A stretch of DNA of 64,000 nt from Phycisphaeraceae bacterium (GCA_019454185.1 CP075368.1:2273649-2337648), one strand, 5' to 3'. Positions 8,471 to 18,131 are shown, counted from the first letter of the stretch. Numbers and translations: made by a program. The notes: generated by a model not told the origin, from the letters alone.

Positions 8471-10411
8471 TTACTGGCCCGAGTACGTCGCGAGTTCGCG
8501 CCGCCTGAAGATCAGCACGGAGATCCCGTACAGCGCGAGCGTCCAGACGGTGAGCACGAACACCCCGCCGATCATCGAAGTGAACGAGAGCAACCGGCCA
8601 TCCACGAGGCGCGTCGTCGGCTTGAGCTCCGCGTAGATCGCAAAGACCCGCTGGACGCCCGTCGCGATCCACGTCGCGACCGTCTGGAGGTAGAGCGTGT
8701 TCCCCTTCACGTCCGTCGTCCCGTAGCTGTCGAGCGCTTCCTTCAGGTATCCGGCACCCTCGGCCATGAAGAACGTTCCCATCGCGACGATGCACGCCAC
8801 CGGGAAACTCACGAACGTCGACGCGCAGATCGTCAGCATCGACAGAAACGCGATCTTCACCATCAGCACGAGCATCACGCGCACGAAGTTCGAGCGATAG
8901 CTCCCGACAGAGTACGAGATCTCCAGGCCGTCCCGCGGGAAGCTGATCGTGTTCGGGTTCATATACCCGGTCTCACCATCGGCGTTGAGCACGATGAGTT
9001 CCAGCGTCCCGTCCGGCGTGATCGCGTTCGAAGTAAGCGAGACAGTGTGCCACGTCCCCAGCCCGGACTCTCTCACGATCTGCCCCGTCTGGTTGACGAC
9101 GAACGTGATGCGCGCCGTCTGATCGGGTCGGTTCGATCCCATGTCGACGCGGTACCGGAGCGTCAGCGCCGCGCCACGCGACCGAGCGCGGTCCAGCCCC
9201 TCGAACCTATACGTCTCCCAACGCCCCGGCTCGATCGCGCGATACGCGTCGAGAAGACTCTTGTAGAGATCGCTCTCAACCTGATCGCGACGCTCGGGAT
9301 CTTTCGCAAAGTCCGGCTCGCGCACTCGCTCGTTGTCGATATAGGTCTGCACCGCCCGCTGGAAGTCCGGATCGGACCTGCTCACCGGCATCGTCGGACC
9401 GATCGCGATCCTCGCCGCAAGAACCTGGGTCTCCAGCACCAGCCGGTCCTCGCTGATCACATCACCGCCGGATGCCACATAGGGCGCATCCTCGCCTCGC
9501 GCGGGCTGAGAGCGAAGATACTCGGTGAACAGAAAGATCGTTGTGCCGCACACGGACATCAGCACCACGCCCAGCGTCACGACGCCCAGCCACTTCCCGA
9601 GGATGTACTGCCACGCCGCGACCGGCTTCGTCACCGTCTGCCAGATCACCTTGTCGCGCTGCTCCCCGGTCACCGTCGATGCCGAGAAGAAGAGCGTCAG
9701 CAACGCCACAACCCAGAACGATCCGCCCGTCGCGTACTGAAGAAACGCCTGGACGCGGTACCGCAGCGGCTGGTTCTCATTCAACAACAGCGGCAGCGTG
9801 GCCAGCAGCAGCAAGAGCAGCACGATGAAGATCAGCGAGACCTTCATCCTCACCGCTTCGGCCAGCACGTTCCTCGCGATCGCCAGCACCGGGCCCGGAC
9901 CCGAGAGCACGATCCGCGCGCCCTGCATCAACGCCGTGAAGCTCGCGGCCAGAACCGTCAACCCGATCGTCAGCTGCGCCAGATCGGGCATCCCCAGGAA
10001 TCGCTGCAACGGCCATGCGATCAGAACCGCCGCCGCTCCCAGCCCGAGGTACGTCAGCCCGAGCCCGAGCCAGATGATCACGATCGCAAGCCCTGTCGCC
10101 GACGCCGCCCCGACCGCGACACCCGTCACCACCGATCCGCCCCGGAGCACGCGCTCAACCGCGCGCAGCCCCGTGTCTACCACGCTCGCATCGCCGCGCG
10201 GCCCGTCCGGATCCGCGCCCCTCTGCTCCGAAGCCCGCTGCTCCAGCATCGCGATCTGCTCGGCGATCTCCGAGCCGGGCGCGTTCCGCGCGATCATGTA
10301 CGTCACGAAGAGCGCGACCGCGACCCCGACCACGCACAACGACGCGACCACCTTGAACACCCGGGATTTCTGCAGCGTGTCCGCACGCCTCAAGAAGTCG
10401 CGGATGCTCAC
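8471..10411 (-). CDS. ABC-2-type transporter permease with large extracytoplasmic domain
   Basis: 646 residues. One membrane segment near residues 19-41, a cluster of segments between about 100 and 310 (including VSLIFIVLLLLLLATLPLLL), a large soluble middle region of about 230 residues with a galactose-binding-like beta pattern (QTARITFVVNQTGQIVRESG), and C-terminal segments at about 520-640. This matches permeases of the ABC-2/GldF-like group, in which a long extracytoplasmic insert separates membrane bundles. The GTG start at 10411 overlaps the ATPase stop (GTGA), indicating translational coupling. Substrate unknown; an export or membrane-remodelling role with the SPFH partners is inference. 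Confidence 0.88.
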   Translation of the reverse strand: MSIRDFLRRADTLQKSRVFKVVASLCVVGVAVALFVTYMIARNAPGSEIAEQIAMLEQRASEQRGADPDGPRGDASVVDTGLRAVERVLRGGSVVTGVAVGAASATGLAIVIIWLGLGLTYLGLGAAAVLIAWPLQRFLGMPDLAQLTIGLTVLAASFTALMQGARIVLSGPGPVLAIARNVLAEAVRMKVSLIFIVLLLLLLATLPLLLNENQPLRYRVQAFLQYATGGSFWVVALLTLFFSASTVTGEQRDKVIWQTVTKPVAAWQYILGKWLGVVTLGVVLMSVCGTTIFLFTEYLRSQPARGEDAPYVASGGDVISEDRLVLETQVLAARIAIGPTMPVSRSDPDFQRAVQTYIDNERVREPDFAKDPERRDQVESDLYKSLLDAYRAIEPGRWETYRFEGLDRARSRGAALTLRYRVDMGSNRPDQTARITFVVNQTGQIVRESGLGTWHTVSLTSNAITPDGTLELIVLNADGETGYMNPNTISFPRDGLEISYSVGSYRSNFVRVMLVLMVKIAFLSMLTICASTFVSFPVACIVAMGTFFMAEGAGYLKEALDSYGTTDVKGNTLYLQTVATWIATGVQRVFAIYAELKPTTRLVDGRLLSFTSMIGGVFVLTVWTLALYGISVLIFRRRELATYSGQ

Positions 10412-11700
10412 GTTGACCGCCTCCGATTCTCGTCGTCATCCTCGTCATACGCCGAGAGCAGCGAATCGATCACCGAACTGTCCACGTTCGCGTCAGGGGC
10501 AGGTGCCTCTGCGCGGGCGTCACGAACCACCGGCTCGACCGCCGGCTCAGACCCCTCCGGCGGCTTCGCGCCGTGCCGGCTGACCAGTTGCTCGATCACG
10601 CCCCCATCCGGGCCGTGCTCTTGGCCCGTCGCGACACCCCGGGCCGGCTCCTCCACGATCGAGGCCGCGGGCTGCTCATCGCCCGCGCCGGAGACCAGCC
10701 GATCAATGAGCCCGCCATCATCATCGCCGCGCAGGAACGCCGCGGTCTGTCCGCCGTGCGTCGCGCCGCTCGTGCCCAATCGCTCCTGCTGCGCACGCGC
10801 GACGATGTCGAGGAAGAGCTCCTCGAGTCGCTGGCGCGGCTTCGCGACTCTGATCACCCCGCTGCCCGAACGCCGACGCAGCATCGTGTCGATCTCGGAG
10901 ACCGTCGCGTCATCCAGCGGCTCTGACTCGATCGTCATCCGATCCGTCGCCGAGAGCAGCGAGTCGCAGGTGCCCTCGGCACGGATCTTCCCGCCGTACA
11001 GGATCACCATCCGGTCCACACAGTCCTCGACATCGGCCAGAAGATGGCTGGAGAGCAGCACGGTCTTGCCGCGCCTTCCCAGCTCGATGATCAAATCCTT
11101 GACCTGCCTCGTTCCGATCGGATCAAGCCCGGTCGTCGGCTCGTCAAGGATGAGAAAGTCGGGGTCGTTGATCAGGGCCTGCGCGATGCCGATACGGCGC
11201 TGCATGCCCTTCGAATACTCACGCACCTGGCGGAACTGCGCGCCCGAGAGGCCGACCATGTCCAGCAACTCGTCGATGCGCCGCACCCGCGCCCTGCGCT
11301 CGATGCTGAACAGCCGCCCGTAGTAATCGAGCGTCTCCCGCGCGTTCAGGAACGGATAGAGGTACGACTCTTCCGGCAGGTAGCCGATCCGGCGCTTGGT
11401 CTCGACATCGGTCGGCGGCCGGCCGAGCACCGCGAGCCGACCCGAGGTGGGGCGCAGCAGCCCCAGCATCAGTTTGATCGTCGTGCTCTTCCCCGAACCG
11501 TTCGGACCCAGAAGCCCGAAGATCTCGTGCGGCCGGATCTCGAATGAGATCGAGTCCACCGCGCGGGCACGATCCCGCATCCAGAAGTCCTTGAAGATCT
11601 TCGTCAGGCCCTGGCACGCGACGACAACGGGAGCGTTCTCGCCCCGCCCGCCGGCTCTCGCGCCGCCCGCTTCAGCCCCAATGGCCGTGCCGATCGCCAT
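10408..11700 (-). CDS. ABC transporter ATPase with triple short-motif C-terminal tail
   Basis: 430 residues from ATG 11700, which has GGAG eight bases upstream; a GTG at 11745 overlapping the previous stop is an alternative. Complete ABC motifs: Walker A GPNGSGKST (65-73), signature YSKGMQRR (163-170), Walker B FLILDEPTTGLD (182-193) and switch His219. It resembles the CcmA/GldA/NatA type. Beyond about residue 310 there is an acidic, disordered-looking tail of some 120 residues carrying three near-identical decamers: DGGLIDRLVS (328-337), DGGVIEQLVS (365-374) and DSSVIDSLLS (407-416). It is coupled to the permease by a 4-base overlap and lies 41 bases behind the second SPFH gene. ATPase and transport role are secure; the tail function is unknown. 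Confidence 0.93.
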   Translation of the reverse strand: MAIGTAIGAEAGGARAGGRGENAPVVVACQGLTKIFKDFWMRDRARAVDSISFEIRPHEIFGLLGPNGSGKSTTIKLMLGLLRPTSGRLAVLGRPPTDVETKRRIGYLPEESYLYPFLNARETLDYYGRLFSIERRARVRRIDELLDMVGLSGAQFRQVREYSKGMQRRIGIAQALINDPDFLILDEPTTGLDPIGTRQVKDLIIELGRRGKTVLLSSHLLADVEDCVDRMVILYGGKIRAEGTCDSLLSATDRMTIESEPLDDATVSEIDTMLRRRSGSGVIRVAKPRQRLEELFLDIVARAQQERLGTSGATHGGQTAAFLRGDDDGGLIDRLVSGAGDEQPAASIVEEPARGVATGQEHGPDGGVIEQLVSRHGAKPPEGSEPAVEPVVRDARAEAPAPDANVDSSVIDSLLSAYDEDDDENRRRST

Positions 11701-11741
11701 GCTTCGCTCCACAACGGACCCGAACGCCCGCTTCCAATCCG

Positions 11742-13160
11742 TCACGTCGTCGGACGAACACCGGTCTCCGTGCGATACTTGTCGCGCTGCTGCTGCAACC
11801 TGCGCTGCTCCGCCGCTCGCTCCGTCGAGGTACGCTTGTACGCGCGGTCCAGGTCCTTGATGATCTGCGGGTCCTGGTTGATGATGAGCTCCACGCCCCG
11901 CGCGCCCGACGGCAGAACCAGCGTCTGCACCATGTCCCGCGACTGCAGACTCGTGTAAGCGTCCAGCCACGCCTGACGCAGCGTCAGATCCGGATTCTGC
12001 GCAAACTGGTCGGCCCGCGCCTTGAACATCGAGTACTCCGCGCGACGCGCGCTGACCTCGCGCGACGCGTACAGACGCGCCTCGCTCATGATCGCGCTCA
12101 CCTCGCCCGCGATCCGATACTGACGCATCTCGCCGTCAACCTCGACCGGCTCGCCGTCGAGCACGGCGTGGATCTTCGAGAGAATCCGATCCGCCTCCGC
12201 AGCGTCGCCCGTGCTGAGCGCCACCTCGTAAGACGTGATCATCCCGAGCAGGGGCACCGCCGCCTCACCCGCCATCGCGCTCAGCGTCTCCGAGGCCTGC
12301 CCTTCAGCGTCCGCTCGCTCCTTGGCGGACTTCGACGCCGCCGACTCAACCTCGATGAAGTTCGGCCTGACACGCAGCGGCGGCACCTTGTCATCGAGAT
12401 ACAGCCGCTCGATCTCGATCCCCAGCCCCATATCGTCGATCATCGACTGCGCGAGCTCCTTCGCCATCGATGCGACCGAGCCCTGATCGTCGGAAGACTG
12501 CTTCAGCAGACGCTCGATCGGCGTCTGCGCAACCGCATGGATCACCCCTCGCGAGATGATCGAACGCAGCATCCGATCTTCCTGCTCCGGGTGGACGTTC
12601 TCCGCCCACTTCAGCGCATCGGCGCGCCGATACGTCGCCCGCCACCTCGTGTGGGCGATATTGCTGTCACCCGTGATCAACGAGCCATCGATCCCCGGCC
12701 TCAGCACGTTCGTCGCCGGCAGCCGATCGATCGGAAGATCGCGGCTCTTCTCCTGCACATAAGGCCAGAACTCCGAGTCAAGGAGCATCGGCCTCCCCGC
12801 TCGCTGCACCTTCACCATGTCGCCGAACGGATACGGCGCGCTCGGCTGGAAGCCCGGCGGCAATTCTCCGCCGGATGCCCGCCCGAAGAGCAGGCGGATC
12901 CCCACCTCGCCCTCACGCACAGACCGGAACCCCGACAGCAGGAACAACGCGGCAATCACCACCATCGCGCCCTGCAACAGATGGAACGTGATGCGCAGCG
13001 CCTCGGCCAGCGATTGATTCGCCGGATCCATCAGCGCGTTCGTCGATGCGGCCCCATCCTCACCATCGCGACGCAGCGTGACGGATGCCGCCCGCCGCGA
13101 GGATGTCGGCACACCAGCATCCGAAACCGGCCCGAGGCCCTCTGGAAGCTGATCGCTCAT
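11742..13160 (-). CDS. SPFH/HflK-type membrane protein
   Basis: 472 residues from ATG 13160, which overlaps the HflC-like stop as ATGA. A cytoplasmic N-terminus of about 55 residues precedes one membrane segment at 61-78 (LLQGAMVVIAALFLLSGF). It is followed by the SPFH entry motif VREGEVGIRLLFGRASG and GFQPSAPYPFGDMVKV, where HflK proteins have GLHWKFPW. An Ala/Glu/Lys-rich coiled stretch follows (ESAASKSAKERADAEGQA), then a helical C-terminus rich in Arg and Gln. Such proteins form ring assemblies with HflC-like partners and classically restrain membrane proteases; no FtsH gene is in the window. The strong coupling to an ABC ATPase suggests they organise that transporter, which is inference. 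Confidence 0.88.
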   Translation of the reverse strand: MSDQLPEGLGPVSDAGVPTSSRRAASVTLRRDGEDGAASTNALMDPANQSLAEALRITFHLLQGAMVVIAALFLLSGFRSVREGEVGIRLLFGRASGGELPPGFQPSAPYPFGDMVKVQRAGRPMLLDSEFWPYVQEKSRDLPIDRLPATNVLRPGIDGSLITGDSNIAHTRWRATYRRADALKWAENVHPEQEDRMLRSIISRGVIHAVAQTPIERLLKQSSDDQGSVASMAKELAQSMIDDMGLGIEIERLYLDDKVPPLRVRPNFIEVESAASKSAKERADAEGQASETLSAMAGEAAVPLLGMITSYEVALSTGDAAEADRILSKIHAVLDGEPVEVDGEMRQYRIAGEVSAIMSEARLYASREVSARRAEYSMFKARADQFAQNPDLTLRQAWLDAYTSLQSRDMVQTLVLPSGARGVELIINQDPQIIKDLDRAYKRTSTERAAEQRRLQQQRDKYRTETGVRPTT

Positions 13161-14185
13161 CGTGACTCTCCCGCTGAGCTCACCGGCTCGGAGGCCTGCT
13201 CCTCGACCACGGCCCTCAGCCACTCGGGGCTGAATCCGGACGAAGGAATCTCGCCCCGCTTGAGGCCGTTGAAGAGGTCAGGACGGAAGACATCGAACCC
13301 CGGCATCGTGGTCGGGAACACAAGCGTGATGCGCCGGCTCATCACCGTCGCCATGAACTCCATGTTCCGAAGGAATGTCGCAAGCTCCGGGTACTGGCTC
13401 ATCATCCCGAGATACCGAGCGCCCTCGATATCGCCCTGCGTGCGGATCTCCTCGGCTCGCGCGCTCGCGAACGCGCGGATGGTTTCCGCCTGGGCCCGCG
13501 CCGAGCTGCGAATCGCCTCCGCAGAGCTGAAGCCCTGCGCCTCGATCTCCTTCACCAGACGATCCCGGTCCGCCGCCATGCGATCAAAGACCGCCGTCGT
13601 GGTCTCCTCAGGGAGCACCACGCGATTGATGCCGACCGCCTCGACCGAGATGCCGGCGCTCGCCAGCGACTGACCGCCCGATCCCGTCCCCGTCATCGTC
13701 GCCAGCACGCGCGACTCAAGCTCGGGAAGCTTCGAGCGCCCCTCGCTCGTGAACAACTCCTCCATCCGGTAGCGGCTCGTCTCCGACAGCCCGCTCCGCA
13801 GGGCCGAACGCAGGATCTCCTCGGCGCGCCGGTAGTGGTCCGCCTCACGCTCGCCCGCGTTCGAGAATCTCTGGAAGAACGCCAGAGGATCACGGACCCT
13901 CCACGTCACGAACGCCTCGACCACGATCTGCCGGTCGTCGGCCGTCTGCTGCGTCTCGCTCCGCGTCTGCATGAACCGCACGCGCGTGTCATACTTCGTC
14001 ACGGACTGGATCGGGTACGGCGCCTTGAAGTGAAGCCCCGGACTCGTGATCGTAGAGTTCTCGCCCGCCTCGCCGAAGGTGGTCACAACCGCCACCTCCG
14101 TGAAACGCAGCGAATACGTCACCATCCGCGACACAAGCGCGACCAAGACGACAGCCGCAACGACGATCATCAACTGAACCTTCAC
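13157..14185 (-). CDS. SPFH/HflC-like membrane protein
   Basis: 342 residues from GTG 14185, with AGGAG six bases upstream. One N-terminal membrane anchor (about 4-20, QLMIVVAAVVLVALVSR), then VAVVTTFGEAGENSTITSPGLHFKAPYPIQSV, the classic opening of the SPFH/HflC fold. This leads to KYDTRVRFMQTRSETQQTADDR, WRVRDPLAFFQRF, and the Ala/Arg/Glu coiled-coil EAIRSSARAQAETIRAFASA near the C-terminus. It is probably the direct partner of the following SPFH gene, whose ATG overlaps this stop. Family assignment is firm; the protease-modulator role is by analogy only. Confidence 0.92.
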   Translation of the reverse strand: MKVQLMIVVAAVVLVALVSRMVTYSLRFTEVAVVTTFGEAGENSTITSPGLHFKAPYPIQSVTKYDTRVRFMQTRSETQQTADDRQIVVEAFVTWRVRDPLAFFQRFSNAGEREADHYRRAEEILRSALRSGLSETSRYRMEELFTSEGRSKLPELESRVLATMTGTGSGGQSLASAGISVEAVGINRVVLPEETTTAVFDRMAADRDRLVKEIEAQGFSSAEAIRSSARAQAETIRAFASARAEEIRTQGDIEGARYLGMMSQYPELATFLRNMEFMATVMSRRITLVFPTTMPGFDVFRPDLFNGLKRGEIPSSGFSPEWLRAVVEEQASEPVSSAGESR

Positions 14186-14257
14186 CTTCGGCTCCTGTCT
14201 GCCGCGCCGGCCGACCTCGTCCGACGCCGCGAATCGTTCAACACACTCCCGCCACGA

Positions 14258-16336
14258 TCAATCCTCAGAGTCCGCCCTGTCACGAGGATCGAACACGTCA
14301 ACACCCGTGTCCTTGTCCTCCAACTGCATCCTCGCAACAACGTCCGGAGACGTGATGTACGTCCGTGCGTCCAGCATCGCACGCTTCAACGCATCAAAGT
14401 ACAAACCCGCCTGATAAATCGACGGAGCAGCGGCATACGCCACCGACTGCCCCGTGTACCGCGCCGCACGCCCACGCTCGGCCATGTGCTTCGTCCAGCG
14501 TGCGGCCCTTGCCTCGTGGATCGAGGCGGCCGCGCTCCCGCCGGCACGATCGAGCAGCCGCTCGATCTCCGCTTCCTGCAGCGCAATCTCCTCGGGCTTG
14601 GCTCCTGCACGCCTCATGCGATCAAGCTGGTCGAGAGCCGCAGTGATCGCGTCGGCAAGCTCAACCCCGCCGACAACCTGCGTCAGCACCTGGATCGCCT
14701 CCGCACGCGCAGAATCCATACGCGTCAGCATCCGCTGCTCGGCCTTGACGACGCCCTCGTAGTTCGCCGCCACACGCCGAGGCGGGTGCACACCCTCGAT
14801 ACCGACGAACGTCACCTCGACCCCCGCATCCATCGCCTTGAACGCGTCCATGATCTCAACACGAAGCGACTCAGAAATCTCCACCCTGCGCGGTCCGAGC
14901 AAATCCTCGAGCGCCATCCCCGCCAGATACCTCATCGCCTCACGCTGACCGACCGCCTTGAGCAGCTGCTCACGGGTCTCGGGGGTCGCAAAGCGGTCGA
15001 ACTTCTCTACGTCGGAGATCACGTAATGCATGGGCATCTCGGCCGCGATGATCGCCACATCCCGGCTCTCCGAGGCCCCGGCGCGGGGCGAGGCCTGCAC
15101 GATCGTGTAAATCTCTTCAACCGCGTGGTCGTTGGTCCAAAGGATCGGACCCTCTCCGCCAGGAGGAGGCGTGCCGAGATTGATCACTCGCGTGCCGGTT
15201 GTCGTACGCCCCCGCGCGATCACCTTGCCGTCGGGTCCACGCTCCTCATAGATCGGAATCTCAACCCGATCGATCGGCCACGGCAACTTGAAGTGGATCC
15301 CCGGCCCGACGTCCGCCCTCGCGACACTCCCGAAACGGAGCACCATCCCGCGCTGATGGGGCTGCAGCACCACAACAGCCGACAAGCCCCACACGATCAA
15401 CGCCGTCAGCACGATCAAACGCCAGAACGAGCGGCTCAGCAGCTGGTAGAACCAGCCGCGCTGAACGTTGAAACCAAGCTGATAATCGAGCGCCTCACCG
15501 ATCGATCGCACCACGCGATCAGGAGCCGCCACAAAGCGAAGCGTCAGCGAGTCGAGCGCAAGCCGGGGCGGCTCTCCCGCACGCCTCGGCCTATACAACT
15601 CGAGCAGGAACGACACACCCGCCTCGGCCCCGAAGAAAATCATCGCGATCGGAAACGCCAGAACCAGAAGACGCAGACCCGTGTCAGGACCCGCCTTGTC
15701 CACAAACAACCCGATCGCGATCGCAAGACCCGAGAGTGCGGCACACACCGCGTACGCCGCACCCGCCCTCAAGTAGGCCCAGGCCGGCTGCTTCGCCATG
15801 CCCGAGACGAATCGCGCAAAGATGAACCCCACAAACGCCACGCCGAGCCCGATCGCCGTGCCCCAGCCCGCCAGCTTCGACAGAGGAGAAGCCGCAGGAT
15901 CTGCAACTCTCGCGACCCTCTCCATGAAGCTGTCGATGCCCGCGAATCTCCACAACCCGAGGCCGACCAGCAACAGCGCGATGATCAAACACCACGCCGG
16001 CATCACAACCCGGAGCACCATCGCCAGACGCTTCGACGCGACGCGAAGGTCCGCCGCAGACTCCTGGAAAACGCTCGACGCTCCAGCACCAGATTGCTCG
16101 AACTGCTCGGCCTCGATCGCCTCGATCCGCTCCCGAACGTGCTGGTCATAGACCACGATCAGGAAAAGCCAGACCGGGATGCCGAGCGCGACAAGCAGAG
16201 CCGCAGACAAGCCGAAGTGGTTGCCCGACAACCCGCCGTAGACCGCAAGAGTCACCGCCATGAATGTCTGAAGCACAATGCCTAAGACACTGACGTTCCT
16301 TGCCTTGCGATAAGAGAGGTAATCCGCTCTGCTCAT
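14258..16336 (-). CDS. SPFH/HflK-like protein with polytopic N-terminal membrane domain
   Basis: 692 residues; first gene of the operon. The N-terminal third is polytopic: about six hydrophobic segments between residues 15 and 235, with a cytoplasmic DQHVRERIEAIEAEQFEQ helix after the second. A further anchor at about 300-320 leads into the SPFH domain (QPHQRGMVLRFGSVARADVGPGIHFKLPWPIDRV). The C-terminal part has an Arg/Glu helix and SIYQAGLYFDALKRAM, resembling the end of HflK. The polytopic front makes it roughly 250 residues longer than ordinary HflK. The ATG at 16336 has GAGG upstream. 72 bases separate it from the HflC-like gene. The unusual fusion and its position suggest it is the core membrane scaffold of this operon. 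Confidence 0.85.
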   Translation of the reverse strand: MSRADYLSYRKARNVSVLGIVLQTFMAVTLAVYGGLSGNHFGLSAALLVALGIPVWLFLIVVYDQHVRERIEAIEAEQFEQSGAGASSVFQESAADLRVASKRLAMVLRVVMPAWCLIIALLLVGLGLWRFAGIDSFMERVARVADPAASPLSKLAGWGTAIGLGVAFVGFIFARFVSGMAKQPAWAYLRAGAAYAVCAALSGLAIAIGLFVDKAGPDTGLRLLVLAFPIAMIFFGAEAGVSFLLELYRPRRAGEPPRLALDSLTLRFVAAPDRVVRSIGEALDYQLGFNVQRGWFYQLLSRSFWRLIVLTALIVWGLSAVVVLQPHQRGMVLRFGSVARADVGPGIHFKLPWPIDRVEIPIYEERGPDGKVIARGRTTTGTRVINLGTPPPGGEGPILWTNDHAVEEIYTIVQASPRAGASESRDVAIIAAEMPMHYVISDVEKFDRFATPETREQLLKAVGQREAMRYLAGMALEDLLGPRRVEISESLRVEIMDAFKAMDAGVEVTFVGIEGVHPPRRVAANYEGVVKAEQRMLTRMDSARAEAIQVLTQVVGGVELADAITAALDQLDRMRRAGAKPEEIALQEAEIERLLDRAGGSAAASIHEARAARWTKHMAERGRAARYTGQSVAYAAAPSIYQAGLYFDALKRAMLDARTYITSPDVVARMQLEDKDTGVDVFDPRDRADSED

Positions 16337-16707
16337 GGACGCCTCACAATGACAGAGAAAGCGGGGAGCGAGGACGACATCATCCGCCCGACAACGCTCC
16401 GACGCCCTCTGGAAGGGGGTCTATTCTGGCAGTACGCACACGGGGTGTCCACCCCAATCCATCCCCGAGCTCGAACTTGGTGCCGCTTCTTGGCCGTCTC
16501 AGTCCGGACCGAGACCACGGCGCGCACCTTCTGCGCTTGGCATCCCCCTCCAGGGGCACAATGGCGCGAACCCGCGTGCACGGTTTGAAGTACGACGCTC
16601 GATTCCCTATGTTCGACTCCCCTCGCAGACAATCTCGGAAGACCCCGCCAGCCCAAATCAACCACCCAGCAGCCAGACCCCGCGAGTTCTGACGAATACC
16701 GAACACC
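16337..16707. promoter_or_regulatory. 371-bp divergent intergenic region, probable promoters of SPFH operon and ABC permease gene
   Basis: Separates the minus-strand SPFH operon (start 16336) from the plus-strand permease (start 16708), so promoters for both must lie here or nearby. Several short reading frames cross it in both directions but none has a credible start or protein-like composition. I see no clear -35/-10 pair, RNA gene or palindrome. Confidence 0.4.
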
Positions 16708-18063
16708 ATGATCGCCTCAGTCCCCATCATCGCGCGGAACGCCTTCGTCGAGAGCATCCGCCAACCGATCTTCCTCATCATCGTGCTCGGCGTCGGCATC
16801 CTCGAGATGCTCAACGTCTGGAGTGCGGCCTATTCCATGGGCTATTCCGATACCGCCGAGGTCTCCGGCGACAACAAGGTCATGCTCGACATCGGCCTCT
16901 CCACGATCTTTGTCGCCGGCATGCTCCTCGCCGCGTTCACGGCAACCGCTGTCATCTCGAAGGAAATCGACGCCAAAACCGTCCTCACGGTCGTCAGCAA
17001 GCCGGTCCCGAGGGTCTCCGTCATCATCGGCAAGTTCCTCGGCGTTGCCGCTGCCATCACGCTCGCGACCGCCTGCATGGTCATCTTCCTGCTGCTCTGC
17101 GTGCGGCACGGTGTGATGTCAACCGTGGCCGAAAAACTCGATCAACCCGTCCTCACATTCACGCTCAGCGCGGTCTTCCTGTCCCTCGCGATCGGTGCGA
17201 TCTGCAACTTCCTCTACGGGTGGTCCTTCCCCCAAACCTCTTTCCTGGTCCTGACCCCCGCACTCGTTGTGGCGTACATCGCCGTGCTCTTCGTCAGCAA
17301 GACATGGGAGTTCCAGCCCCCCACAAAGGACTTCAAACCTCAGGTCACCCTCGCCTGTGCCGCCATGCTCTTCGCGGTGCTCGTGCTCACCTCGGTCGCA
17401 GTCGCAGCATCCACACGGCTCGGACAAGTCATGACCATCGCCGCCTGCGCCAGCGTCTTTCTCTTCGGTCTTCTCGCCAACCACCTGATCGGCCGCCACG
17501 CCTTCAGGAACGAACCCGTCGCCCGCATCGCATCCGCATTCTCGGCGACCCCCTCAGAAGATGACTTCACCAAGCCCGGCGACACCTACAACCTCACGCT
17601 CGACACGCCACCTATACGCCAGATCAAGCCCGGCGATTCCATCTATTACGGCGACAACCCCAACGGCTTCCGGCTCGCTGTTGGCGTCTCGCAACCCTTC
17701 GAAGGCGACCCCACTTCGCGAGCCGACGCCACCAGCCCCCGCGCCAACCCCGGCATCATCCTGGTCTCTGTCGAGAACAGCATCATGACCATCCGCCACG
17801 CGGGACGAACCCCATTGCGGGTGGACAGGCCCCCACGAGTCAACGATTTCATCTTCCTCAAGCCCACCGAAACCAACCCGGTTGCCGTCGCCGCTTGGGC
17901 CGTCGTCCCGAACATGCACTCATTCTGGCTTCTGGATGCCATCACCCAGAACCACAAGATCCCCGCGCGTCATGTCGGGCTCATCGCCTTGTATTCCCTG
18001 ACGCAGATCGGCACCATGCTGGCCCTCGCAACGCTGCTCTTCCAGCGTCGAGACGTCGGATAA
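16708..18063 (+). CDS. ABC-2-type transporter permease
   Basis: 451-residue integral membrane protein. It has the NatB/ABC-2 layout: a first segment at about 19-38, an extracytoplasmic loop, then IFVAGMLLAAFTATAVISKEIDAKTVLTVVSKPV (the conserved E-x-ERGT-like cytosolic loop variant), paired segments up to about residue 270, a soluble insert of about 130 residues, and a final segment with LFQRRDVG at the C-terminus, a typical ABC-2 ending. No ATPase gene is adjacent, so it may use a distant ATPase or that of the divergent operon (inference). The start ATG 16708 has only weak ribosome-binding sequence. Confidence 0.85.
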   Translation: MIASVPIIARNAFVESIRQPIFLIIVLGVGILEMLNVWSAAYSMGYSDTAEVSGDNKVMLDIGLSTIFVAGMLLAAFTATAVISKEIDAKTVLTVVSKPVPRVSVIIGKFLGVAAAITLATACMVIFLLLCVRHGVMSTVAEKLDQPVLTFTLSAVFLSLAIGAICNFLYGWSFPQTSFLVLTPALVVAYIAVLFVSKTWEFQPPTKDFKPQVTLACAAMLFAVLVLTSVAVAASTRLGQVMTIAACASVFLFGLLANHLIGRHAFRNEPVARIASAFSATPSEDDFTKPGDTYNLTLDTPPIRQIKPGDSIYYGDNPNGFRLAVGVSQPFEGDPTSRADATSPRANPGIILVSVENSIMTIRHAGRTPLRVDRPPRVNDFIFLKPTETNPVAVAAWAVVPNMHSFWLLDAITQNHKIPARHVGLIALYSLTQIGTMLALATLLFQRRDVG

Positions 18064-18101
18064 CCCAACCTCCACCGCATTCCCCGCCCTGTGTGGAATA
18101 G

Positions 18102-18131
18102 TTGTCGAATCCGCCCTCAGTCTGGTATAAT
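18102..18131 (+). promoter_or_regulatory. Sigma-70-type promoter for the small membrane protein gene
   Basis: TTGTCG (18102-18107), an 18-base spacer and a perfect TATAAT (18126-18131), placed 47 bases before the ATG at 18178. It is the best consensus promoter I see in this GC-rich window. Confidence 0.65.

Noticed and set aside
8417..11323. 968-codon plus-strand reading frame
   Set aside because: Antisense across the ABC permease and ATPase genes; composition (Arg, His, Gln) is that of a GC-bias shadow.
13835..16285. 816-codon plus-strand reading frame
   Set aside because: Antisense to two SPFH genes with clear family motifs; no protein-like pattern.
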